A stretch of DNA of 21,459 nucleotides, from IMG/VR virus record IMGVR_UViG_3300013094_000325, positions 1-21,459 of that record. One strand, given 5' to 3'. The translations under genes and the position numbers were made by a program. This document shows, piece after piece, positions 15,274 to 21,459 of this stretch. Position 1 is the first letter of the stretch. Each line of letters opens with the position of its first letter. Below the pieces are notes generated by a model that ran no database searches, was not told the origin of the DNA, and worked only from the letters and a program-made list of their open reading frames with translations. This DNA comes from a virus.

Positions 15274-16844
15274 TGCTAGTTTCAAATCTAACAGTACAAA
15301 ACATCCCCACTTCTGAAAACAATACCAAGCTATATAACGGTCAAAAATATCAAATAGATATTATTTTTGATAACTTGCAAGGTAATAAGTTTCAGCTGAA
15401 CCTGGCTAGTATGGTGTCTTTAGATATTGAGGAAGATAGTAGAACTTGGTATAAAAGAGCTAGTTTAGTAATAAAGAACCCTGATAATGTATTTGAACAG
15501 AAAATAGTATCTACTGCTTTACCAACTCAGTATTACAAGTTCCGTAATGATGGTAGAGACGTTGTTTATATAACTGTTAAGATTGTAAATGATAGTACTT
15601 TAGGTCAAGTTGATGCAAATGTTGATTATAATGTATGGGGTATGTCTTATGCTTTTGCAATATATGATAGAGAAGAGATACCTGGTGATAATACAAAACT
15701 TAAACAGTTAAAGCTTTATTTGTGGGAGTTTGAACAGCAAGTACTAAGTGAAACTACACTGCAGTGGTCAACAAATAACCTATTACCATCAAACGTAATA
15801 CCAGCCTCTGCATCTGATACACAAAAATATGTTAAGACTGGTAATGCTATTAAAAACTTGTTAACTACTGCTTTAGCAAACTATGTTACACCTGTATTTA
15901 CTAGTACGTGGGATATAGGTTCAAGTAATACATTTTATAGCTCTCCTTCAAACTGGACAGCAGATGATAACTTAAACTATTTGTTAAAAAAGCATGTAAG
16001 TGCACCTGTTGGTACTGATGGTGGCCAGGACCCTTGTATCCTTACCCGTAATCGTTATGATAATAACTGGAAGCTTATTTCATATACTACTTTATTTAAC
16101 CAAGCTGTAAACTCTAGTTCAAATGGTATAGGAATATCTATTCCAACAGCTGGTTCATTACAAAGAGAAATCATAACCTTGTCTATGCAGGGTGGTGTGG
16201 ATCAAAACGAGTATTTGTTTAACTTACCGCAATCGCCTTTTAACTCTAATACATCTAACACAAACTTTAACAGCCCTATTACAAGTGTTATAAAGAATAT
16301 AAACTTTGTAGATATGTCTCCTATAGACAGTTCACGAGACATGATTAGCACTCCTTGTTATAGTAATGATATAAAGAATAAACTGTTTAATGTAGACTTT
16401 GCAAGCAATGACATACAAAATGTAAAAACGTTTGTAAAGAACAACTACGCAAACAAGCTCAAGTTGTATTCTGCACCAGATACATTAATAACTTTAAATA
16501 AGACTAAAACAGATACTCTAGCTGTTAATCACGTTTATTCTTATAGTCCAGATAAAGTAAGTCAGTTAGCTGAAGGTAGAAACTTTTTATTAGCATCTGC
16601 TTTGTATTATAATACATCTGTAAGTTTTACCACACTTGGGGTACCTATTAGAGAGGCTAACACATTTATTAGTATTGAAAAAGGGCAAGGCGGTGTAATA
16701 GATGAGTTCTTTAACAAGTTACTTGGACAGTGGTTAATATGCAATGTGGTGCACCGTTTTACACAAGGTAACTACATTAATGATGTTACCGCTCTTAGAG
16801 TACACGCTAACGATAACATTGATATAAAGAGTAATATAACTTAA
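15273..16844 (+). CDS. Baseplate hub protein (gp27-like)
   Basis: 523 aa. The start overlaps the wedge stop by one base (TAATG). Features: an N-terminal beta-rich domain with VSLDIEEDSRTWYKRASLVIKNP; a middle region of the hub type with KTGNAIKNLLTTAL; and an ending GQWLICNVVHRFTQGNYINDVTALRVH, the strand-turn-strand pattern of gp27/gpD-family hubs, in which the last beta hairpin packs on the spike. T4 gp27 is about 391 aa, so this version carries extra sequence, most likely Asn/Ser-rich loops in residues 200-350. It is followed by a promoter-like element and lies two genes from the gp5-like spike, its expected partner. Confidence 0.68.
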   Translation: MLVSNLTVQNIPTSENNTKLYNGQKYQIDIIFDNLQGNKFQLNLASMVSLDIEEDSRTWYKRASLVIKNPDNVFEQKIVSTALPTQYYKFRNDGRDVVYITVKIVNDSTLGQVDANVDYNVWGMSYAFAIYDREEIPGDNTKLKQLKLYLWEFEQQVLSETTLQWSTNNLLPSNVIPASASDTQKYVKTGNAIKNLLTTALANYVTPVFTSTWDIGSSNTFYSSPSNWTADDNLNYLLKKHVSAPVGTDGGQDPCILTRNRYDNNWKLISYTTLFNQAVNSSSNGIGISIPTAGSLQREIITLSMQGGVDQNEYLFNLPQSPFNSNTSNTNFNSPITSVIKNINFVDMSPIDSSRDMISTPCYSNDIKNKLFNVDFASNDIQNVKTFVKNNYANKLKLYSAPDTLITLNKTKTDTLAVNHVYSYSPDKVSQLAEGRNFLLASALYYNTSVSFTTLGVPIREANTFISIEKGQGGVIDEFFNKLLGQWLICNVVHRFTQGNYINDVTALRVHANDNIDIKSNIT

Positions 16845-16847
16845 GTA
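16842..16847 (+). promoter_or_regulatory. Late-promoter-like motif overlapping the hub stop codon
   Basis: The TAA of the hub stop (16842-16844) forms the first half of TAAGTA, followed by TTAAT and the ATG at 16853. The spacer is identical to that at 8456. Confidence 0.64.
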
Positions 16848-16852
16848 TTAAT

Positions 16853-18109
16853 ATGGCATTAAACCCAACAACAGTAATAAAAACCTACGATTACTACAAT
16901 ACGTTGACGTTGGTGCCTGGTTATTCTGCTCAAGGTTATCCAGAGGAAAACAATATAGCTAGAGCACAATATAGTACAAATTTTTCGTCCAACCCTATTG
17001 GTTCAAAGATAGATTTCTTTACACATTTAAATGATCCGTGTATTGCTATAATAGCGCCACAGCCGGTATTCACTATTACTAAACCGTTATCAGCTTTAAG
17101 CCCTCAGTGGTTTAACGGTTATTGGGATCAGGCAATGTTCTACTCTCATCCATTAGTTACTCAGGAGATTAGCGCTAACTATCCTAATGTATATCAGAAC
17201 TTTTCAGATTCGGTAGGTACTATAACCTATACCCCTACAGTTACCGACCCTACCAGTCCTTCATACGGTAATGACCCGTTTTCTCCTGCTTTAAACTTTA
17301 AGATACCGTCAAGTTTAGCTAGTGGTTTGTATAAACTAAACAATGATTTAAATAACTTACAATCAGGTTTAGATGGTTATCTCCCTAAAGTCGGTGGATT
17401 GTCTAAAGCTGTATTTTTATCTCAAGTACTAGCACATCAACAGTCTTCTGGTTCGTTACAGGTACAGCTAGCAGGCAAGTATGGTAGTCTTGCAGTAAAG
17501 TTACCATTTAACACAAACTTAACCGGCAACTTACAAACACCACCAGCTTGGAGCACCACCCAAGCAATAGAAGGCATTAACTCTACTGTCAACACTATTA
17601 ATGATGCTATCAAGACACCAGGGCGTTTACTCTCTGAAGCACTTATAAAGATTAAGAGTCTTATTCCTAAGATTACATTACCTTCTATTAGTAAGTTAAC
17701 AGGTCTTAATATACCTAACCCAGTAGCTATTACAAATGTTATTAGCCAAATAACACAATATGCTACTGCTGCTAAATCTGCAATAACTCAGGCTCAGGCA
17801 GTTGTAGCAGCTGCTCAGCAAGGTGTTGCAAGTATACAAAACACTATTAACTCTGAAACATCTCAAATAACTAGTGTGGTTAATACAGTTAGTCGTGTAG
17901 CTGCTTCTCCCCAAAGCTTTAATGCGGTTGTAGATGTTGGTGGTACTACAGTCGGTTTACAATATCAAAGTCCAAGCACTCTCAGTGGATTAACCAATAA
18001 CAAGGCCATAATTATACCAGGCAATACAGTTAATGCTGCTGGCAACCCCTCAGTAATATCTGTAACCACACTACAAAATACAACAGTACCTAACCCAGGA
18101 AAATCATAA
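16853..18109 (+). CDS. Hypothetical baseplate-region protein with coiled coil, 418 aa
   Basis: I do not recognise the family. Residues 1-140 are rich in aromatics and Pro, with PQPVFTITKP and QAMFYSHPLVTQEI; the middle contains Asn/Leu heptad-like stretches such as LYKLNNDLNNLQSGL. Residues about 225-355 are long Ala/Ile/Thr/Gln helices (for example YATAAKSAITQAQAVVAAAQ) consistent with a coiled coil or a trimeric stalk. The C-terminus is a Val/Thr/Asn-rich beta segment. There is no signal peptide. It sits between the hub and the spike, overlaps the spike start by one base (TAATG), and carries AGGAAAA near its end that would serve as the spike's ribosome binding site. A hub-spike linker or short fibre is possible; this is inference from context. 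Confidence 0.7.
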   Translation: MALNPTTVIKTYDYYNTLTLVPGYSAQGYPEENNIARAQYSTNFSSNPIGSKIDFFTHLNDPCIAIIAPQPVFTITKPLSALSPQWFNGYWDQAMFYSHPLVTQEISANYPNVYQNFSDSVGTITYTPTVTDPTSPSYGNDPFSPALNFKIPSSLASGLYKLNNDLNNLQSGLDGYLPKVGGLSKAVFLSQVLAHQQSSGSLQVQLAGKYGSLAVKLPFNTNLTGNLQTPPAWSTTQAIEGINSTVNTINDAIKTPGRLLSEALIKIKSLIPKITLPSISKLTGLNIPNPVAITNVISQITQYATAAKSAITQAQAVVAAAQQGVASIQNTINSETSQITSVVNTVSRVAASPQSFNAVVDVGGTTVGLQYQSPSTLSGLTNNKAIIIPGNTVNAAGNPSVISVTTLQNTTVPNPGKS

Positions 18110-20325
18110 TGGAAAAATATAACAGTATTTATTTAGGTATATGCGTACAAAACAATGACCCCGATCATAGAGGCAGAGTTAAGGTGTGGGTGCCGCATGT
18201 TAATGCTAACATTTATAATAAGTGGAATCAGTTAAAGCAAAATCAAACGTTTGCATTTCCAGGTTCTCCTAATGGAGAGAACTTAAGTCAAATAATGCCT
18301 CAGTTACAGGACTCGTTGCCATGGGCTGAGTATGCTGGTCCATTAGGGGGTTCATCTACTGGTGGTTACTATAATGCTTATTCAGATACAAACTCAGTAT
18401 CTGATGCTCCTGTAATGTTTGGACAACCTGGTACTAACTTTCCTAATGCTTCTGCAGGCAACCTAGTAGATCCAGAAAATAAAGGTGGTAAACCTGGTGC
18501 TGTATATGAATCTAACCCAGTAAGCGATGCTTTCGGTAATACTGCTAAGATAAACGCTCAACAGTTTAATCAGTTCTCTAATAACTATAAACCTTCTACC
18601 TATTCTAACTCAGCTAAAGGTGTATTCGCTATACCTAACGTAGGCGCTCATTTATGGGTATTTTTCAGAGAAGGTAGTCCCTTAAACCCTGTTTATATTG
18701 GTGCTGCTTTCGGTCAAGAAGACTTTAGCAGTATATTTAAAAACGGAGATGGGGCTTGGCCAGACTATCCAGGTGCTTATGAAAATAAGGATAAACGTTA
18801 TGGCGGAGCTACCAACGATAATGTAACTTTCCGTAACAAAATGGTAGTCAACCAGCGCGGTGCTGCTATTGAAATCATTAACACTACTGATAGAGAGTCT
18901 TATAAAGTGACTCACTTTGGTGGCGGGTTCTACGAACTTAACAACAAGTATACCTCTTTATTTAATCCTAAAAATCTACAACTACTAACGTTAGCTGATA
19001 AGTTTGAGACAGTTAACGGGTATAATAGTACTTTTGTGGGTAGAGATAATGATTATATTGTACAAGGTGATCATTGGCTGAAGGTAGGTAACTTTAATAA
19101 CAACGCAGCTGAACAATGGAACGCTTTATATGCACAGTTAGCTGGAGTAAGTGGTACACCAGCTGATCCTTCTACTATTTCATCTTCATTAAATGCTTTA
19201 ATAGGCCCTATGTCTGATGCTGAAACTCAAATGGGTTTTGGTGGTAATAGCTTTGAGTTTGTAACAAAACATAAAGTAATAACTGTTGGTTTAACGCAAA
19301 ATACTAACCCAGCTTACTATTATGATATATTATCAGAAGTAGCGGGTACGGGGCAGAGTATTGTTACTGGAGTTAACAGTATTGGTTCCGGAGCATTTCA
19401 GCCTATATCTTCTAACTTTGGTGTTTATAAACAGTTGTACGTGCCAGATATGCCTGGTGGTAACTTAGATATATTCGCAATGAGTAGGTTTAAAGTGCAA
19501 TCTGGTACAGGTGGTGCCACGATTCAAACCACTGGTAATATGAACTTACAAGGTGGTACGGTTACAATGACCGGTGATTTAGTTACAGTAGGCTCAGCTA
19601 ACGGACAAGTAAATGTAAATGGTAGCTTAGTAACTATTGGTGGTGATTCTCTTGTATTAAAGAGTAATATACCAACTAATCAAGTTGTAGTTGATAGTTC
19701 TTTAGGTGTATCTAAAAACGTTATTATTGGTGGTGGTGCTTATGTAGAAGGTGAGTTATTTGTTAATCACATTACCGCGCCTATAGAATACCAAGTAACT
19801 GAAAATACACAGATCATGGCTATCGGGCCTGTAGTTAACCCAGAAGGTGCACCAGGTGAAGTAGCCTCTGGCTGGGGTGTAATAGGTACTAGTGTAGAAG
19901 GTTCAATGGTAGTAGCTTTACCACCACTCAAAACTGCTGGTGGCGATGAAACATTAGCTGTAACTATACCTTTACGTGTTAATAGCGGCTTAATAAACCT
20001 TAACACCTTTGGTGGTGGTATACTACAAATAGCTCAACCACACTCTCACGTATTTAAGAATATACCTCTTACTCTTAAGAACAAGCCTGCATTTGAAGGT
20101 ATTACATTACCTGGACCTAATGAGTTTAATCTTTATGCTACTAGTGTAATCGGTGTATCAAATGATACAGCAATAGGTTCTGAAGCTAGATTTGACGGTA
20201 GAGAATCTACTGTTGGTGTGCCTCCACCTTCTATATATTCAGTAGGAGATGAAGGCTTGCCTGTTAATACACCAAACGGTCCTGGATCTGATCTCGCAGG
20301 ACCGGCGATTGTACCACTAACTTAA
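18109..20325 (+). CDS. Baseplate central spike (gp5/VgrG-like) without lysozyme domain
   Basis: 738 aa. An OB fold opens the protein: YLGICVQNNDPDHRGRVKVWVPHV (9-32), completed after a long insert by IPNVGAHLWVFFREGSPLNPVYIGAAF (about 174-200); this is the gp5/VgrG pattern. A central beta-rich region follows. From about 467 to 560 come short repeats with alternating T/V and G (TGNMNLQGGTVTMTGDLV), the look of the triple-stranded beta-helix of the spike. QPHSHVF gives an H645-x-H647 motif of the kind that binds iron at the tip of P2 gpV-type spikes. T4 gp5 (575 aa) carries a lysozyme domain between OB fold and helix; I see none here. The start overlaps the upstream stop, with AGGAAAA about 8 nt before the ATG. 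The stop overlaps that of the minus-strand gene. Confidence 0.82.
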   Translation: MEKYNSIYLGICVQNNDPDHRGRVKVWVPHVNANIYNKWNQLKQNQTFAFPGSPNGENLSQIMPQLQDSLPWAEYAGPLGGSSTGGYYNAYSDTNSVSDAPVMFGQPGTNFPNASAGNLVDPENKGGKPGAVYESNPVSDAFGNTAKINAQQFNQFSNNYKPSTYSNSAKGVFAIPNVGAHLWVFFREGSPLNPVYIGAAFGQEDFSSIFKNGDGAWPDYPGAYENKDKRYGGATNDNVTFRNKMVVNQRGAAIEIINTTDRESYKVTHFGGGFYELNNKYTSLFNPKNLQLLTLADKFETVNGYNSTFVGRDNDYIVQGDHWLKVGNFNNNAAEQWNALYAQLAGVSGTPADPSTISSSLNALIGPMSDAETQMGFGGNSFEFVTKHKVITVGLTQNTNPAYYYDILSEVAGTGQSIVTGVNSIGSGAFQPISSNFGVYKQLYVPDMPGGNLDIFAMSRFKVQSGTGGATIQTTGNMNLQGGTVTMTGDLVTVGSANGQVNVNGSLVTIGGDSLVLKSNIPTNQVVVDSSLGVSKNVIIGGGAYVEGELFVNHITAPIEYQVTENTQIMAIGPVVNPEGAPGEVASGWGVIGTSVEGSMVVALPPLKTAGGDETLAVTIPLRVNSGLINLNTFGGGILQIAQPHSHVFKNIPLTLKNKPAFEGITLPGPNEFNLYATSVIGVSNDTAIGSEARFDGRESTVGVPPPSIYSVGDEGLPVNTPNGPGSDLAGPAIVPLT

Positions 20326-20813
20326 GAACGTGGTAATACGTTATTAGTAGTGATAATCTGAACAGGCTCTTTAGTCTTAATCTTAAGATTATTTGTCTTA
20401 AAGAACTTGTTTGGTACATTAGCAATAGCTTGACCAATAGATGATACTGGGTACTTTTGACCCTTCTTAGAAGCATTAAAGTTATATGCTCCGTTCTTAA
20501 TAGAGTCAATAACAGTAGCTACATCATCATCTTCTGGAATCTGCAGTACCCAACCTACTAAATCCTTAGTGATGATCTTGTTAGTATCAGATACGAGCAT
20601 AACGTATTGCTGTTTTGGCTTTGGTTCGCCTTCTTCATCATTACCAGTTTCTTCAGAAGCATCTACTGCTTCTTCTGCTTGAGCTGCTTCATCAACAGCT
20701 ACAGTATTACTGCTTAAGAGATCAAGAATTTCGTTAATCTTTTCTTGATCTTCAATAGTTTCTTGTAAAGCTGCAACAACAGCTTGTAGTTTGATATATT
20801 CTTCCTTACTCAT
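20322..20813 (-). CDS. Acidic hypothetical phage protein, 163 aa
   Basis: The N-terminal 30 residues form an amphipathic helix (EEYIKLQAVVAALQETIEDQEKI), followed by an acidic linker (about 45-65) and a C-terminal domain beginning QQYVMLVSDTNKIITKDLVGWVLQIPED and continuing as a small alpha/beta unit with QAIANVPNKFFKTN. There are no membrane segments or catalytic signature, and I do not recognise the family. It converges on the spike gene: both stops are TAA, sharing CTTAAG, with a 4-nt overlap. The upstream region on its strand has only a poor match to the promoter-like motif (ATAGTA, 8 nt from the ATG) but contains a palindrome at 20825-20838. The acidic, coiled-coil build would fit a scaffold or accessory protein, which is only a suggestion. 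Confidence 0.75.
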   Translation of the reverse strand: MSKEEYIKLQAVVAALQETIEDQEKINEILDLLSSNTVAVDEAAQAEEAVDASEETGNDEEGEPKPKQQYVMLVSDTNKIITKDLVGWVLQIPEDDDVATVIDSIKNGAYNFNASKKGQKYPVSSIGQAIANVPNKFFKTNNLKIKTKEPVQIITTNNVLPRS

Positions 20814-20824
20814 AGGTGTAATAC

Positions 20825-20838
20825 TATGTTATAACATA
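20825..20838. promoter_or_regulatory. Perfect 14-bp palindrome in the divergent intergenic region
   Basis: TATGTTATAACATA reads the same on both strands. It lies 12 nt upstream of the minus-strand start (20813) and 75 nt upstream of the plus-strand start (20913), within a 99-bp AT-rich gap. A binding site for a dimeric repressor is possible; the gap otherwise holds only the TAAATA motif at 20896. Confidence 0.4.
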
Positions 20839-20895
20839 TTTTTACTTTATCAAGTATAATCTTTGGATATTTCTTGTTTAAATAGGGCATATACA

Positions 20896-20901
20896 TAAAT
20901 A
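20896..20901 (+). promoter_or_regulatory. Promoter-like TAAATA element of the 74-aa gene
   Basis: ACATAAATA is 11 nt before the ATG at 20913. It matches the T4 late hexamer core better than TAAGTA does, but the spacing differs from the 5-6 nt rule, so this mRNA would have a leader of about 5-6 nt. Confidence 0.45.
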
Positions 20902-20912
20902 TATTAACTAAT

Positions 20913-21137
20913 ATGAAGTTTCAGCAACTCTTAGAACAATACGGTATGATAAAGAAAGAACAGCGCATGTTCTACCCTAAAAACTTTAACTTATCTGAAG
21001 GATTTCTAAAAGCACTTAAAGCTGAGATTGCTTTGCAAGAAAAACAAGGCATTACACCTGAAAAATTTTCTCACAAGTTAAATAGAGCGCTTCAGTTCCA
21101 TATTTCGGAACATAAAAAAACCCCTGCACCGAAGTGA
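20913..21137 (+). CDS. Small hypothetical phage protein, 74 aa
   Basis: The sequence MKFQQLLEQYGMIK followed by helical, Lys-rich segments makes a small basic protein with no membrane segment. The opening is similar in outline to SKFQKLYEDAI of the protein at the left edge: K-F-Q, two or three residues, then L-x-E. Short N-terminal stretches of this kind, with (L/I)-x-E cleavage sites, mark internal head proteins in T4, so a packaged internal protein is one possibility, held with low confidence. The last codons and the TGA stop lie inside a terminator hairpin that works for the opposite strand. The ATG has an upstream TAAATA element. The coding assignment rests on its plausible amino acid composition and the promoter-like element. 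Confidence 0.62.
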   Translation: MKFQQLLEQYGMIKKEQRMFYPKNFNLSEGFLKALKAEIALQEKQGITPEKFSHKLNRALQFHISEHKKTPAPK

Positions 21138-21143
21138 GGGGTT
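21114..21143 (-). terminator. Rho-independent terminator of the minus-strand beta-barrel gene
   Basis: Read on the minus strand, AACCCCT and CAC pair with GTG and AGGGGTT around a TTCG loop, with one bulged base (21126), and a run of seven T follows (A run 21114-21120 on the + strand). It lies 24 nt after the beta-barrel stop. On the + strand the hairpin is followed only by AGTTGTTTG, so it is much weaker in that direction. Confidence 0.88.
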
Positions 21144-21167
21144 AGTTGTTTGTGGGTGTGACTCAGA

Positions 21168-21459
21168 TTAGAACTTGTAGGAATAGCCTACTGTATAACC
21201 TGTTACTTGAGTTGCTGAACTTGTAATGTCGCCACGTTGGACGAATAAGTCAGCTTCTAAACCTTTCCAAGCAAGACCAAGACCTGCATCTGCATACTTC
21301 TTGTCTAACTTAAGAGCGGTAATTGTAGCTGCGCCTGGGTCATTGAAACCAAGACCTACAGCAGGTACAACTTTTAAGCCATAACCAACACCTATTGGAA
21401 GGCGTAGATTTGCTTCGTAGTTGTTGCTACGGTTCTTAGTATCGTTAAGCGCAATACCA
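21168..21459 (-). CDS. Outer-membrane beta-barrel-like protein, C-terminal part (truncated by window edge)
   Basis: The minus-strand frame is open from the right edge to a TAA at 21168-21170, giving 96 visible residues; its start is outside the window. The sequence alternates hydrophobic and polar residues in strand-length units with Gly and Asn turns: ANLRLPIGVGYGLKVVPAVG, YADAGLGLAWKGLEADLFVQ, and a final TQVTGYTVGYSYKF. The terminal aromatic Phe with alternating Tyr/Val is the classic C-terminal signature read by the BAM machinery for outer membrane barrels. Arg codons seen are CGT/CGC only, unlike the AGA-rich tail genes, which may mean high expression or acquisition from a host. It is followed by a strong terminator. 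A porin or OmpA/OmpX-like small barrel is plausible; a virion beta-sheet protein is the alternative. Confidence 0.6.
   Translation of the reverse strand, partial: GIALNDTKNRSNNYEANLRLPIGVGYGLKVVPAVGLGFNDPGAATITALKLDKKYADAGLGLAWKGLEADLFVQRGDITSSATQVTGYTVGYSYKF

Noticed and set aside
18900-19500. A lysozyme domain inside the spike protein
   Set aside because: No catalytic Glu-x8-Asp-x5-Thr type pattern or other hydrolase signature was recognised in this region.
1-21459. tRNA genes, CRISPR arrays, insertion sequences, integrase or attachment sites
   Set aside because: The window is almost fully coding with short gaps (longest about 99 bp), and no such structures were seen.

Overview
The window is a densely coded, AT-rich piece of a large tailed-phage genome with a contractile tail (T4-like myovirus). 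Recognisable T4-type proteins are the large terminase (gp17-like), tail sheath (gp18-like), tail tube (gp19-like) and a run of baseplate and hub proteins (gp26-, gp48/54-, gp53-, gp27- and gp5-like). There are no tRNA, rRNA, IS or CRISPR features. The low GC, and a partial outer-membrane-type beta-barrel gene at the right edge, suggest a Gram-negative host, perhaps aquatic; that is inference, and I cannot name the phage or host.

Layout. 1-566 (+) is the end of an acidic protein with a duplicated C-terminal motif, closed by a strong terminator (589-615). 614-2392 (-) is the large terminase, transcribed against everything around it. From a 46-bp divergent gap, the + strand then runs to 20325: an unknown 225-aa protein, a DNA-polymerase-beta-type nucleotidyltransferase, a tube-fold-like protein, sheath, tail tube with its own terminator (7810-7834), two clear tube paralogues, a further tube-like protein, two gp26-like proteins that look like diverged copies, a 697-aa tape-measure-like protein, a baseplate tube-cap-like protein with a glycine zipper, a gp53-like wedge protein, a gp27-like hub, an unknown coiled-coil protein and a gp5-like spike without lysozyme. 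20322-20813 (-) is an acidic hypothetical that converges on the spike gene with overlapping stop codons. 20913-21137 (+) is a 74-aa protein. 21168-21459 (-) is the C-terminal part of a beta-barrel-like protein whose terminator lies inside the end of the 74-aa gene.

How it works together. The + strand block is a tail-building module: sheath and tube for the shaft, tube-like proteins and cap for the tube-baseplate junction, gp26-like proteins next to the tape measure as probable assembly factors, and wedge, hub and spike for the baseplate centre.

The most interesting regulatory signal is the hexamer TAAGTA (variant TAAATA), placed exactly 5 nt, or in two cases 6 nt, before the ATG of nine genes. 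It resembles the T4 late promoter TATAAATA. With T4 geometry, transcription would start at the A of the ATG, giving leaderless mRNAs. Shine-Dalgarno-like sequence appears instead before genes that overlap or abut their upstream neighbour (4217, 14893, 18109). This suggests two modes of translation initiation within one tail module.
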